Shown here in pieces: positions 1 through 14,975 of a stretch of 64,000 bases of DNA. The position numbers and the translations under genes were made by a program. Under the pieces are notes generated by a model. The model saw nothing but the letters and a program-made list of their open reading frames with translations, had not been told where the DNA came from and did no database searches. Numbering within the stretch: the stretch's first letter is position 1; each line of letters begins with the position of its first letter. This stretch comes from Elgaria multicarinata webbii (lineage: Eukaryota; Chordata; Lepidosauria; Squamata; Anguidae): positions 33,717,226-33,781,225 of the forward strand of contig NC_086178.1 in NCBI RefSeq assembly GCF_023053635.1, written 5' to 3'.

Positions 1-1821
1 CTTGATAGGCAGGGCAACCATTTTTCCGGGTGTTACTTCAAAGAAATGAATGGAAAACCAGTGGTTTTCTCACAACCAACGTAAACATCTGCCAAACCCA
101 TGTGACTATGCATATTTTAGTGTCTCTGAACTGTTAGCATCAGAAACATATAACATGATTTGGAACTGTTTCTATCTAATTATATCAAACATCTTCTCTT
201 GGGTTGCAATCCTAATACCAATTACTAAGAAGCAAGGCCCATTGAACACAATGAATACATATAAGCTTGTACTGTTAAATAAAGAATACGTTCCTCAAAG
301 CTGCAATCCTACACCCACTTACCATGGAGTAAGCTCCATTGAACTCAATGACACTTATTTTTGAGCATTGAAACGTACATTATCCTTATCCCTGTTTTCC
401 CCTTGTAAACATCCTGCTGACAGTTACTGTAGCTTTCTTTTCTTTTCAGGATAACTTAAGCAAAAAGGTGATAATGATCTTGGAAAAGGCACAAGGAGGA
501 ATCTTGGCTGAGCTGGTCAGGTGGGTGCTGTTTGGAGGACTATCACTTGGGGGTAGTATAAGAGACCACGAGCTAGTGTCAAAATAGTTATGTCATAAGA
601 TGCAAATCTAGACATCATGCAAAATTTGTGGCATCTCCAAAACGTCAGTACAGTGGAAATTGACCCCATGTAAAGCGGTCAGATAGGATATCTTAAGATG
701 CAGGAAGGTAATCTCTTCCAACAAGGTAACAGTTTCAGCCATGTTTGTACCTAATGATGTAATTAATGGTTCCCATGACCCCTTTTCAGAAGGGTCAGAA
801 TTTGGCAAACACTCCAAAAAGTCAGAATGGACAGTCTGGAATTGTGTACACAACAGATACTGTTTGTTTGTTTTTGGCCTTGGAAAAGGTTTTTGGGGAT
901 ATGCCACTCCCTAAACATCCCAACAGTTGCTCATAAGGCTGGAAGCTTTGGAGATGCTATAACTTTTGTAAAATGTCCAAATAGCCAAACTGTTTGAACC
1001 TTATGATGTAAGTATTTTGGCACAGGCAATTGGACTATCAGCTGGCACAGATTTTATTTGAAACTAAAAATGCTCCTATTATAAAAAGAAACAGAATGAA
1101 AGGAATGGAAATGTCAGGAATTGAAGTGCATTGTTTTGGGATGATGATGATGATTTTTTGGTGGAGCAAATAAGAGTTCCAGGTATGGTGGCTATGGCCC
1201 TACTCATGCTGATGCCTTTATAACAGAGGTGCAGAACCTTAGGCCTGGGAGCCAAATCTGGCCCACCTGGGGCCCTAATCCATCCATCTGCAGTTCCCCA
1301 GATGGACATGCCCCCTTCCTATGGCCCCATTCCATTCTCCCTATCCACTGATCGATTGGTTTTTCTGCATTCTAAAAGGCTGAACTGGCTCTCCTAAGTC
1401 TTAATTTCTGGCAGTAAGAGCTTTAAGCTAAATATGCTGGTATTTTTTAAAATGTTGGCTCCACCCCTTTTGCCACTGGTCCTAACCCCCTTGCCTCTGT
1501 ACCCACCCACCACTGGAATCAACCCCTCCAAAATTCCGTTTTGGGGCTTTTCCGAAATGGAACTCAGCGCTCGAGCTGAAAGGAATTCAGCAAAGAGGTT
1601 TAGAAGTTGTGCATAAGAGGTAATTTCAGGGTTCCTAAAATAAGATGTGTTGCCTGAGCACTGTGTAGGTAGAACAGGCCATGCCTAAACTGTGACTCTA
1701 TGCTCTAGGGCTATCAGCTACATACCATTTTGGATTTGAAGCCTGATTTTTTAAAAACAACAACAACAACAGAGCAGATATACAGATATTAGAAAAGGAG
1801 ACATTTTCATTTTCACAATAC
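1..1821 (-). other. Intron 9 of gene A (partial)
   Basis: No coding exon is visible on the minus strand here, and neither the family's exon 10 nor exon 11 motifs occur. The stretch around 1225-1500 is repeat-like but I could not place it in a family. A short CAA run lies at about 1757-1772. Confidence 0.6.
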
Positions 1822-2024
1822 CAGTTCATCGTGATTCGGTGTCTTCTCAAAAGTATAGCCATATGGGAACAGCACCATCTGAGAATAGGAATGTATTGTC
1901 AGATAGGCCTTGATTGAAGAAATGTGGCTGCGGATGAATGCTGTAACTGCTTTAGTTTCTTGTTCAGACTCCGGTGAAGATCCACAATATACTTCCTCAC
2001 AGGGATTATTGGAAGCATCAAACG
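1822..2024 (-). CDS. CPA3: Gene A exon 9 (third zinc ligand)
   Basis: 203 bp, containing [18 protein letters not shown] and [10 protein letters not shown]. His305 in HSYS is the third zinc ligand. This is the last exon of the gene in the window; the following intron runs off the left edge. Confidence 0.94.
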
Positions 2025-5000
2025 CTGTTGGTGAAAAGAATACTTGCATTCAGTTTCACTTGATCTGTACCAGCACAGTGATGTAGATTTTCCAGAAAAA
2101 GTTGAATCAGAAAATGTTTCATTGCTCTAAATTGATGGAACACTAATTTAGCATGTTTATTTGATGTATATCTAGCAAACAAACCAAAAAAGAACGTCGT
2201 GTTAATTGTATGAGCTGTATGAACGTCTGAAGTTTTTCTTTCCTCCATTAGCCCAAAGTAGTTGAACTGAAATATTTGGTTGAGGGGTTGGGTTGGGTGG
2301 GAAAACCAGTAAAGTGCACTTACAGTGGCATCCTGTACTGGCCTACTTAGGAATTGCTTTTATTGAAATGTAAGTATTTTAAGACATTACAACTTAATAG
2401 GATAAAGTTGCTTGTCATGATTTATATATTTTTTTTTAATGGATGAATTGGACGTATAAAAGTTCATGCTTCTTAGAAATAATCAATAACTCTGGTTAGT
2501 AGTATTTAAGTAGTATTTGTATCCGTTCTAGATGCCCAACTCATTCAGTATGAACACAAAGGAAGTACTTCCTCACACAGTGTGGAGTTCGCTACCACAA
2601 AACAGATTTGGATGACTTTAAAAGGGGATTAGACAAAATCCTGGTGGAGAAGGTTAGCAGTGGTTACTAATCCTGATGGCTATATGCTACCTCCAGTATC
2701 AGAGGCAGTATACCTATTTATACCAATGTACATGAATTAATGGGGAACATGGGTGAGAGGGTGATGTTGCACTCATGTCTTAATTGTGGGTTTCCCATAG
2801 GCAGTTGATTGGCTATGTTGTGAACAGAATGCTGGGGGGGGGGTCTACACTACTGCTTTAAAGCGCTTTATAACAGTTTTGACAACTGTTGGGGCCCAGG
2901 ACACACTGCATATACAGGTTTCAAAATGTTTTCAAAGCGCTTTAAAGCGCTTTAAAAGCAGTAGTGTAGATCCCCCCCTGGACTAGATGGACCAATGGTC
3001 TGATCTAGCATGGTTCTTCTTATGTTAATAATTTATTTTATGAGCCAATGCATTTCTAAATATGGGACAATGACCTAGTATCTCCATTATATAGTGACTT
3101 TCTTGTTACATTTCAAGCACCTTCTAGGTTCACAAGCTGAAATTATCCCCGGATTAATTCTGCCTCTCAGGAGAAAGTAGTAAATCTCTCCCAGTTTACA
3201 CCTTTCATCTTTACCTTCCTGGGTTATGAAAAGTACTATTGTTCCATCTCACAGTGGTGCAGCTAGGAGTGGACCTTGGAGTCAAAGTCCAGGGCCCTCA
3301 AATGACCACCCATAAAGCAGCAGGTAATGAGGGCATCAGGGCAACAGAAGCAAACTCCACTTTGGCCTTAGCTAGACCTAAGGTTTATCCTGGGATCATC
3401 CCGGGGTCATCCCTGTTCATGTAAATGACACACAGGGAATCCTGGGAGCAGGCAGGGACGACCCCGGGATGATCCCAGGATAAACCTTAGGTCTAGGTAA
3501 GGCCCCAATTCCTGGAGTCATAATGGTGCTATGACTTTAGTAAGTTTAAAATGCCAATCTGCACAGTATTTCTTGAAGGATTGGCAACCAATTTTGTTGT
3601 TATTGTTCTAACATATCAGGAATGTAGAATGGTGGTTTGAGGAAATGCTTCACAACTGAAGTAATACAACATGGCCATCTATTTATTTATTTATTTTATT
3701 TATTTTTTACATTTCTATACCGCCCAATAGCCGAAGCTCTCTGGGCAGTTCACAAAAATTAAAACCATAATAAAACAACCAACATGTTAAAAGCCCAATC
3801 TGAAGGCCCCCAATCCCAATAAGTCTATTAAATCCAATGTCTAAGATTACTTAGCTCCATCACTGTCTTCTAACCCTGATGGTTGTACTGAGCATTGTCA
3901 GAAAGCTTGCAATTGCACGTATCAGTACAGCGATGTGCAAGACAATACTCCAGGTCAGTCCTATGAAAGTCAATGAGATTTCTCTGAAGTAAGTAGGCTG
4001 TGGGTTTGGAAAGTTTACTTACTGCCCCATGCAACATCAAAGTTCCTGTTAAGGTCAACACCAACACAAGCACTTTTGGATGTATTGGAACGATTCTTTC
4101 TCCAGAAGCGATCCTGCTTGACAAAATAATTGAGGAACTTCAAACTTACATACGGACATCTCTTTCTTCTTTTTCTTGTTCATACTAATAGTGAATGGAA
4201 TAAACTGATTTTGAACATAAAGCCCACATGGTTAAAACTCAGACTTTCATCTTTCAAACGGGTAAGACAATGTCGTTAACATGAAAGTGGTACGTGAACT
4301 TGTCTTTGACAGCCTAATTCCCAAACTGTAAATCCTGTCTACATAGTGTAGATAGAGAGATGTAGATAAACACTGTGTTCCAAACAAAAACCCTTCACTG
4401 GCCTGATGCAGTCACTTCTTGCTTCATTATCACAATAAATCTGATACTTGTTCTTTGTTCATTTGCATTTTTGTAAATAGTTAGGCTTCCCAAGGCCAAG
4501 ATTCTTAAATCTCAAATAAAGATAAAGAAGGGATATCTCCTTAAATTCCAGACTCAAGCCTATAGTGTCTGCATGAACTTCATATGTAGCCAACCTGAAA
4601 TCACTTAATTCCATTTCTCCAAGTAACCTTTTTCACGGTTAATGAAATTATACCAGTGAAGTACTTTGAGCACTCAGAAACATTATATAAATACTATTCT
4701 TGTTCTCCATACTGAATACCAATTTCCATATTTCTCAAAGATGAAGTGTCTACAAAGCAAACATAAGAACATACAGACACACTTCAACTTTACTGTACTG
4801 TAGGTACATTCACACTTTCAGCTTGAATGCAGTACGATAAACACCCTCGATATTGGGGGTTGTAAGAGGAAACAGTATAAAGATAATACAGAGCACAACT
4901 CCCCATGACCTCAGTGTAGAATAGGAAAATGAACTCTTACCAAAGTTATTCCTGGAGATTCCCCACCCACCCCCTTAGAGGGAGGGAGGGAGGGAACAAT

Positions 5001-8000
5001 GGGGTATATATTTGAACCTAAAGGCCTTCTAAGCCAGCTCTACATTTTTACACCAACTGGGCTATTATTAGTAGGGGTGTGATCCGCTCCGATTAGGAGC
5101 GTAGAAGCAGTAGCGGATTGGCCTGCTCCGCCTTACCCAGAGGCGGAGTAGGAGCGGACCGCGGACCCCCTAGAAGCAAGGCGAAGAGAAGCGGCCATTT
5201 TTCGGAGCTCCGAGTTCAGGCGGAGCGCTCCGGTCACCATCTTGAAAACATTTCACCATAGGATTGCATTGCGGCAAATAATCGCACATAACTACGTTCT
5301 TTTTGAAGCTATTGTTCTAGAAATTCTTGTGCTCAGAGAGACGTGGATGGGGGTCATTTTGAGACCACTCTCACCTCTCTGCGTTGTCTGGGTCGGGTGC
5401 TATATTTTTGTGAAAATCGGGTCAACCGCGCGGCTCAAACGGCGTTTTCGGCTTTTCGCCCATAGGATTGCATTGAGGGAAAGACTCGGGCATAACTGGG
5501 TTGGTTTTTAAGCTATCGTTCTGAAAATTCTTGTGCACAGAGAGTCGTGGATGCGGGTCATTTTGAGACTACTCTCAACTTTCTGCGTTGTCCGGGTCGC
5601 GCACTAGAAGTTTTTTAAAAATCGGCGGGAAAAATACCTTTTTCAAAGGGCTGAGGGGCAGAGTCAGCTCCCGGTCATGATGATCCCAAAGTTAGAGGAG
5701 GGCATAGGCAAAACAGGTAACTTGGGATTCTGGGAAACTTCTCTTTCTTCATCTGAACGGGCTTTTCCCCGTGTTTTTTAACACAGTAGCCCCACCAAAT
5801 GCACAAACACAACCTGAAATCATATACTAAGCCAAGAATAAGAGATAGAAACACAGCACTGCTCCCCACCCTAACTTTGGGGAACAACTGAAAAGATGTG
5901 GTGCAAGGGGATGAGCTCCCCTAGGGCATCTCATCGTGGACGTGCCCCCACTCTCTCCTGCACTGGAAGGCCATTAGAGCCTTCCAAAGAGAGTAAAACG
6001 GTGGAGCAATGCCTATCATGAGTTGAAGTGAATGTTCACTTTTTAGTGGTGGAGCGATGCCTGTTATGAGTTGAAGTGAGCGTTTACTTCTTAATCTCAG
6101 AGCTGTTGGTGGCTGTCTTGAGTTGAACTGGCAGCTGCTTCCCCCTCCCCCGGGCACGTCCCCCTATTGCTGGTAAAAGATAGATATAGCCTTTTTTAAA
6201 AAAATCTTCTTGCTGTTTATTCAGCAACACTGCTGCTTTTAATTCCACCCCTCCTTTGTTTATTTATTGATTTATTCCATTTTATATGCATTACTGGCTT
6301 ATCCTTGGCTCACTTCCTTATGCCCCCAGAAATGCCAGCTGCATGCCTGCCTGCCTTCCCTCCCTCCTCCCCTGCCCACCTCGCAGGGATGTTGTGTGTG
6401 GGGTGCCCGATTTTCAAAAATTCGCCAAAAATCAGGGGATGATGGGATTGCTTTGAAACTTGGCGTGCGTGTGTATATCCCCATGAGGTGTCATGGTGCC
6501 AAACATGAGGTTTCTAACTTGAACAGAAAAAAAGTTGTATAATTTTTTAGCTTTCAATGCAAGCCTATGGGGGGGGGGAAACGGAGCTCCGGATCCGGAT
6601 CCGGAGCTCCGGGCGGAGCGGAGCGGAAGTGGGCGGAGCGGGGGCGGAGCGGCCCAATCCGGAAAATGGCGGATCTGCAAGTGAAGCGGAGCGGAGGGTC
6701 CGTGCACACCCCTAATTATTAGGCCTCTTGCAAACACAGGGGTGGAGAAATCTGCTCTTAAGAAATGTGCCTTTTCTCCTTAAAATGGTTATTGGTTCCA
6801 AGATGGTCCTGCCCTAACAGAGAAAAGTGAGCCAAACTTAGCAAAGTTGTATCAGCTGGTATCTGAGGGGCACGACCCACTCAAAGTTCATTGGATTTAT
6901 GTGATTGTTTGAACATTGCCTTACAACTACAGGTAGCCCCAGCAGCAATTGGCTGAAAGTTTTGCCAATTCCCTGAGAGGAGGCTCTCAAAAATGAAATT
7001 AGTAATTGCGTCTGACAAGACTGGAGCCAGGGAGTCTTGTTGTCTTTACTCTGCAGGCCTCTCCTCCTTGCCCTGAAAGCACCAGAGAAGCCTGAGTGAA
7101 AAGCCAGCTTGAGACTGGAGACTCAGACATGAGAGAAAAGCAATGGGATTGGACCATCAAAAGAAAACTCACTGATATAGCCTAGGTTTTAAATGCATTT
7201 CTTCTTCTTTCTTTGGTGGGGGGAGAGTCCCATTTGGCCCTATATGCAGGAGCCTCCAGGTAGAGTCACAAATACTTTTTGTTTGCTCATCTTGAACCAT
7301 CTTCCCCGTGCCAAGCAATGTAAGGCACATAAACATCCCAGTTTCACTACTGTTCACAACTCCAGAGTTTTTGCTGTCTTAATTTCCCCACTCATCTCCT
7401 TGCACATCTTTGCCTAAGATCCATAATGGGATCTATTTGCATAGTATGGAGCCCTTTTAAAGTTTTAAACTGCTAAAAGCAAATTTTGCTGCTAAAATAT
7501 TTGCACGTACCTGAGTCCAGCTCCAGATATAGCCATCTACGTTGAATAAAGGAAGGATGTAGAAATTCATATTGTCCAGTATATTTGTCATATTCTCATC
7601 CTTTCCATAGGTTTTGGTGGCCTGATGATATAGCGGTGGATTTAGTTTTACTTAAGAATTAAAGTAAGTTACAGTTCAATTGTATGCATTTTTACTCAGA
7701 CGTAAGTCCCACTTTGCTAATAGCAATTTAATCGCAGCTCATCATTCTTCATCATAGCAAATCATCTGTAGAATCTACTTAATTCTAATAATTATGGATT
7801 ACTTTTCTAAAACAGATCCATAGGCAAAAGATCAACTTTACATTGATATCTCAGTTGGCTGAACAGGATTGAAGTGATTCACAATTTATTTAACTTTGGA
7901 AAAGGGACTTTGTTTTTTGTTTTGTTTTACAAGTGTATTCATAAAATTTGGATTGAACTTCTGATGTCACATCGAGAAGGAAACTTTCTGAAACTCAGCC

Positions 8001-11000
8001 TCTAAAAATTGTAGAAAAAAAGAAAGAAAAGAAATACTGAGTATTAAAAAAAAGTTAACCAACCTCTTTCAGAAACCACTGGCAGAAGGCGGGTGAAATC
8101 CACTCTCGTGCATGAATTCCACAATCCATGAAGATGGCCTTTTCTGTACCGCTTTGATTCCCAACCTGCTTTTTAGAGATTTTCCCAAGATGAGGAATAA
8201 TTTTCAAGGAGGGATGGCTATATATAAAAAAACTGCTCCTTGCTGATATGACAGTTCTATTCTGAGATTTTCAGAAAAATAAAATTTCACATATAAGCCT
8301 AATCTACATCAAGGGGATATTGCACTATGAAAGTGGTATGAAAGTGGTCTATAAAAGGCAGGAGCCATACCAAGCAGGATATAGCAGTATGAAAGTTGTA
8401 TATGGTACATGTCAATGGGCCCCAACAGTTGTCAGTGTACTTCAATATGGCTATAAAGCAGTAGTGTGGCTCCTGCCTTTTATATACCGCTTTTATACTG
8501 TTTTCATAGTGCTATATCCTGCTTGGTTTAGATCAGTGGTTCCCAATTTTTTTCAGTTAACCGCCCCCTTGGTTCCACAAACTCATGCCCAGAGCCCCCT
8601 ACCCTACACTATAAAAATCATTATTCAGAATAGCGGTTTTCAATGACCTACTAAGGAAGATAATAACAATAAAATTCAAAACAGTAACAATTAATTGAAT
8701 ATTTATTCAAAATCCAATTACATTTTTTTAGTTTATTCAATTAAACATAATTGATGAACTTGATCCAGTGATATCATCTTTTCAAAGTCTGATAGTCATT
8801 TAGCAAGAATATTAGATATCACATTTAGTAACTAGGGTAGAGTACCTCACTATCCTGTAAATTCTTAATGTGATGGATGGGCTTCTTAAATGATATTAAT
8901 ACATGCGTGGATTCTTCCCCTATATGGCTTGGGACCATACTACCTTCTCCCATAAAAATGTCCCTAGGTTTTAAGACCTTCTGGAGAGGTGCTTCTTGAA
9001 AAAGACCACCTCAAATGCCCCCCTGCCGCCCCTTTGCCTCTTAGCACCCCCTGCCACCCCCTTCCCTCTTAATGCCCCCCCTATGCAATCCTACCGCCCA
9101 AGGTGACGGTACTGCCCACATTGGGAACCACTGGTGTAGATTAGGCCAGAAACAGAAAAGTTTACACTGTGTAAAACTATACACACTTACTCTGGAACAA
9201 GTCAAACAGACTGTTAAACTTTTTGATTTGAACCCTGTCTTTTTACCCAAGGCAGCTTACAATTGTAGGAACTAAGAACTTAAAAATAAAACAAAAGGTT
9301 GATTAAAATAACGATGAAACAAATACATTAAAAACACAATTAAAAACACAACAATAACCGATTAAAAACAGCACCCAATTTAACAGACAAGCTTACATGC
9401 CAAAGGCCTGCTTGAATGAAAATGTCTTTGCCTGCAGGTAGAAGGACAGCAATGAGAAAGAGATAGAAAGCCAAGCTAGCCTCCCTCAACAGGGAGTTCC
9501 AAGTGGAATTTACTTATGAGAAAACATGAATGAGATTGGGCCTGTGGGCAGGGACTGTCAAGAAATACTTTTGTAAGCTGCCGTGAGAGCCTTTTTTGGC
9601 TGAATGGCGGCATAAAAATGCTTAAATAAATAAATAAATAAATATTGCCCTGAAATGAACTTCGTACCTTAAGGATGTACATGGGTCGATTTTCAAAGGT
9701 GTTTCCAATCTGGATGCGGGAAACCAACGTTGGGTTCTTTCTCACAATTCTGGCAGTCCATGCAGAAATCTGGATTAAAGAATGATCTACAATTGCTCGC
9801 CTAGCAGAGGATAAAATGCCCCACAGATGATTTTCTGATTGCAATGATGTTCGTGACACCAGGCCACTAAAACATGTGATGAGAACGGCAAGTGATCACA
9901 TAACTTCTAGCTGGCTGGGGCTAATGGGACTTGTAGTCCAACACATCTAGAGGGCATCAATTTGGGAAAAGCTGTTCTAGTGCATACTGAAGGGCAACAC
10001 CTTCTGCAGCTTCCAATCATTCATTTAGGGTTGCTAAACGACCAGAGAAGCCCTATTCTTGCCCTATCGGTACGACTTGGGCAGGAGGGGACATTTGCAG
10101 GCGGGTAGGAGGAGGAAAGAATGCTCCACATGCCTTGGGCACGTGGACGTGTCAAGCTTGGGTGGGACAAGCCTATAAAGGCATGCTCCCCATGCTCCCT
10201 GGCCTCTTAGGACATCAGAAGAAGTTTGGTGACCACTCGTTGGCATCTTATGGTGACTGGCAAGTTCTGAGGCCTGATCCTCAATGGGCTGTGTGGCTCA
10301 CGATTCAGGATATATGTCTTGTCTTTGGAGACCTCTCTGTATCACCTGCTCAGGGTTGTGCAGCTCTGAGCAGGGGTGAAATGGAGTGGTTCCCCCAAGC
10401 ATGCAAGTGTAGCTCAGGAATGGAGCCAGTTTTTACCTGACTCCTGGCTTGGCCGAGTGTCTCGCCCATAATGGCAGGTTAGTTGCCTGGAGAAAGGATT
10501 AATTAGATTCGCACACTCTCGCATGCAGATCCAGGGAGGGGTGAGTTACCCAGTTAAATAAAGAGGCCCTAGTTATCCCAAGCTCTGGTGTCTGTGTCGT
10601 TATTTCTGAGCTTACTTCTCTGTCCTCAAACATTGCTTGGCCCACTCTTGTGCCTCTATCAGCAGGTTGATCTGCAGAAATCAGCAGATGGCACTTTTTA
10701 CAATGTGGCAATTAGAACTATCACCTGCTCAAGCCTTCAGATCAAGCTGCTGTTAAAGGCAGAACAAAAGCCTGTAAAAACATTGGCAACCCCACCTCCT
10801 TTGGAAGAAGAATAGGCAATGGAATCGCCTTATCGTTCTAATTCTTCAACTCTTCACTGTTTGTTCAGAAAGCTGAACCATAGTATCTATCCTGATTATA
10901 GTGATATTCTCCGATTGTGAAGCAACATGGGCAAAATAAAATAAAAATAAAAATATCTATACCCCTTTCTCCACAGCTTTCTCCACTGGAGTCTTTTATT

Positions 11001-14000
11001 TTGTTTCATTCTTAGGATTTTTCTGGTACCCTGCCAGAACCTTACTATACATGGAGAAACCATAAGGAAAAAGAATGGTTCTATTCTAATTCTGAAGCCA
11101 TTCTATTCTAATTCTGACTTTTTTTGTACTCAGGTGCACAACCAAACAAGAGTCTTGTTGCATCTTAAAAACTTTTTAGACAATTAAATGTATCCTGTAC
11201 CTTGTGCCAGTCATTATATTTTGTATAACTGTATCTGCCAGCAGCATTCCTCTCATTGTCAAGCTGTTTTTCAATGTCTTCTTGCAGGTTTTGAAATAAA
11301 ATTCTAAGTGACATGAAACAACAACAAAATCATATTTGCTGTAAGAAAATTCTAAGTTATGCACAGTGTACTTACACTTTTGAATTTATTTTATAGTTAC
11401 ATATCTTTCATTTATTATTGTACGAGGCTTGCAGAACATGTACCCCTTTTAATCTAAAAATCAGGGGACCTGATCTTGCTAAACTTAGTTGATCCCCCCT
11501 CCCCCCACAAAATGATGAGACAGGTTGTGACAAACTTTTCCCATTGGTTTTAGTGGGATTTTAGTTGCAAAGCCACTGGGGTTAGAAAACACATGGTTTA
11601 TCTGACATGAGCTATAAGGCCTTTCTAATTCCAGAACAAAAAACAAACCAGAACAGATGCAACTGTCTTGGGTGGTGGGTCAGTAGCTAATTAAGAATAG
11701 AAAATGTGCTGGACCATATATAACTCAAAATGCACCGTCATGAAATGAGGACTCAAAGGACAAGTTAAGAAAAGTACAGACTTATGTAATGTTTATGTCA
11801 CTTGAGCTGTCATCGGTGCCACCAGAGAATACTAAGAACTGTAGTCTGGTGGAAGTAGTGAGGATTTTCTGAGTGTACCCTTCCCTGTTCCTCCAGCAAC
11901 AGTCCCTGGGGTACCCAAGATCCCCTGAGAAGTGAGAATGGCAATTAAAGCAGTTTAAGTGTGCAGTGTGGACATGCCCTTAGAGTGTAATCTCCTCCCA
12001 CTATCTATGCATGGCTGATAAATACCATTGACTTCAATGGGACTTTTGCATGGATATCAGAGGTGTGGGGCTATCTTTTATTTATTTAATTTTATTTATT
12101 AAATGTATCATAAAACAGATTTCTCCAGGCATTGTTTAGTATAATTTAAAATGTAATAAAATCATAATAAAATCAGCATACAATGTAATATACATGCAAA
12201 AACTAAGACTACCACCAGGTGCAAGAATTAAAACCATACCGGAGGGATTAAAATAGCAGATCCTAAACATTAAAAATAGTGGAATATTTTAAAAGCCTGG
12301 GAGTACAGCAAAGTCTTAGTATGAGTCAGACAAGATAACAATGTAGGCAGCAGGCAAACTCCCCTTAGAAGATCTTTCCAGAGCTGGGGGGGCCATCACC
12401 AAAAAAGCCCTCTCTCTTGTCACCCTCTGCCATAAGTGTGCCATGCACAACTTCTGTGTGCTGCCCTGCTTAGCAGGGTACCGTGCTGTCCAGTTTAGCC
12501 GGGTACTGTGCTGACTTCATTTGGCCCATGGAGCCATACTTTGCCATACCTGGAAATGGGTAATTGTACAAGCCAGGTGACTTGGTCGTTCCATAATGCT
12601 GCTCTAAGTAGAATAGTTTTAGGAGACACCAACTACAAGTGTGAGTGCATGCTTCTGTGATAAGATATGGATCAGTTGCAACATACTGATATATAAAGAG
12701 ATGGTAACAGAAATGTTGCAAAAGTCTTTACCTTCTGTTTAAAAACTCCCATTTGCAGTCTTGTTACAATTTTCAAAATGGCTAGCAACAGTGTGGAGGA
12801 ACAGATAAGTATAACCTACTCATAATGCATGTCGTTCTGCTCCATGAGAGTCTCGACATGTTTGGTCTGATCAGCGCCTACATGGAAATCCACTTCCATC
12901 TCGTTGACTATATGCAAAGCAGTGTCTGGATACCAAAAGTCGAGCTGCACAAGAAGAAATGCAAATCACTCATCATTGAAGTCAACACCGATATGGAAAT
13001 TGGGTCAAAATGAAGTGCTGTTGTCTGGCTTCTTTTGGATATGAATCTCTCTTCTGGTCTATTTCTGAGAATAAAACTAACTCAGAATTGTGTGCATGCG
13101 CTGAAGTGTGAATTATCCATTCTTCTGGGATCTGGCTCTCTGCTGTAACACCAGTGGTGTAAGCTTACACTGAATTTTTGGAGAACACCTCTTTCCCTAT
13201 GAAAAGGTGGGAACAGCAAAGTTTCTGTCTCCATTGCCTATTCTGCGGCCAGAGGTAAAATCAGGCTAAGATGAGAACACTGAAAACTGGTCTAAACCCA
13301 ACTAACAGCAATTTTACTGCTATATATATTGGACTGTTTTATAAGTGCCGGCCATTTCTTCCCTCTTGTTTTGAAAAGTATTCTAGGCCCAAGAGCCAGC
13401 CCTACCAATAGGCAGCCTGAGGTGGTCACAGGCAGAGATGCTGGGTAGCATTTTTACAGGCTTTTTACATTTTTACATAACAGGCTTTTTACATTTCCAG
13501 GCTCCAGATCCAGAAGGATTGGTAGGATCCAGAATGGTTCAGTGGGGATAATTTTTATTAGGCAATGCATGTGCAGCTCTGGAGCATAATCCCATATATA
13601 GATAGATCCATTGTAATTTGTTGTACCTTTTACGTTCTAGTCTCCCAGTCATCTTTTACAGGCCCATTACCTCAAGAGATGTACACTCAGAACATTTCTT
13701 AGAGTACCTAGCTCAGTTTCATTAGGAGTGAATATTGCTAATTTGTAGGCTTTCTTCCCTGTATTTATACTCACTACAGCTTTCTCCTTATTTCTGCTTG
13801 AGGAAGACATTGCATCTCAACAAGTCACTCACTACCTTACAAACAGTGAGTGAACCGCCCAGAGAGCTCCGGCTATTGGGCGGTATAGAAATGTAATAAA
13901 TAAATAAATAAACAAACAAACAAATTTGGTTTAATTACACATCTTAACACAGCCATTTGGATCATAGTTCTCTGACTCTGAGACTAACAACACAGATAAG

Positions 14001-14936
14001 TAGCATTTCAAAATCCACATAAGGATTGATGGGGAAGAGGTCCATGTGTGGAGGAGATGATCCACTCCTGGGGACCTCCTTGTTCTCGCAGTGTAAACCT
14101 TCACTGTCAGTCCTTAAGCTGCTATTGGTGCACCAACTATAAACATTGTTAGAAGTGGTCTCTGAATAATGGGCTTATTACATAGTTAGTGATGGGATTA
14201 TTTGGTATTGCTGCCTCTTTTTAGAAAGGCAGTTTAGCAAAAACAAACAAAGAAACAGAACAGAATGAGCGTACGCACCTTTCTTTAGTGAAGACAGAAA
14301 AGAGCTTTACTCACAAGTATTATTGCACATATAAATATAAATGCAGGCTCAGCACAGAGGTTCAAGAAAGTTTGTTCAGTTCATTTTTTGTTCCATTACA
14401 CAGGCAGGAGTGAGAGAGCAAGTGGTGGTGGGGAGGAACAGGAAACCACATTATAGCCTACAGAGATTCTAAGGCCAGCTATGCCCCAAATTCCCATGCA
14501 TTAACTAGCTAATTGCTACACGGCTCCCCTTCTGTAACTTGGAGATGAGGTTGCAATATTCCCAACAGTTATATATGCTGCTGAATATATCGGCAAGCTC
14601 AAAATATTCTAATCTTTTGAGTCATTGTTAAACACTTTAAAAATGTCCTCACTGATTCTTACAATATATTTAGCAATAAGACCCTAAAGACAAGGGGGAA
14701 GAAAGCATGCAGTGTGGGCCAGTATGTGCAGTGGTTAGAGTGTTGGACTGGGAGTCAAGAGATTCGTGTTCTAGTGCCTACTTAGCTATGAAGTTCACTG
14801 GATGACTTTGGACAGACTCTCAGCCCAACCTACCTTACGGGGTTGTTGTTGTGCGCATAAAATGGAAAGGAGGAGATTATGTGTGCCACCTTGGGTTCAT
14901 TAAGGAGGATAAAAAGGTGGGATATAAATGTAATAA

Positions 14937-14975
<39 letters not shown>

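Noticed and set aside
1-1800. Exons 10 and 11 of gene A within the left edge
   Set aside because: I looked for the SLY..YEYG, SIDWAYD and FELRD patterns on the minus strand and found none; they must lie outside the window.
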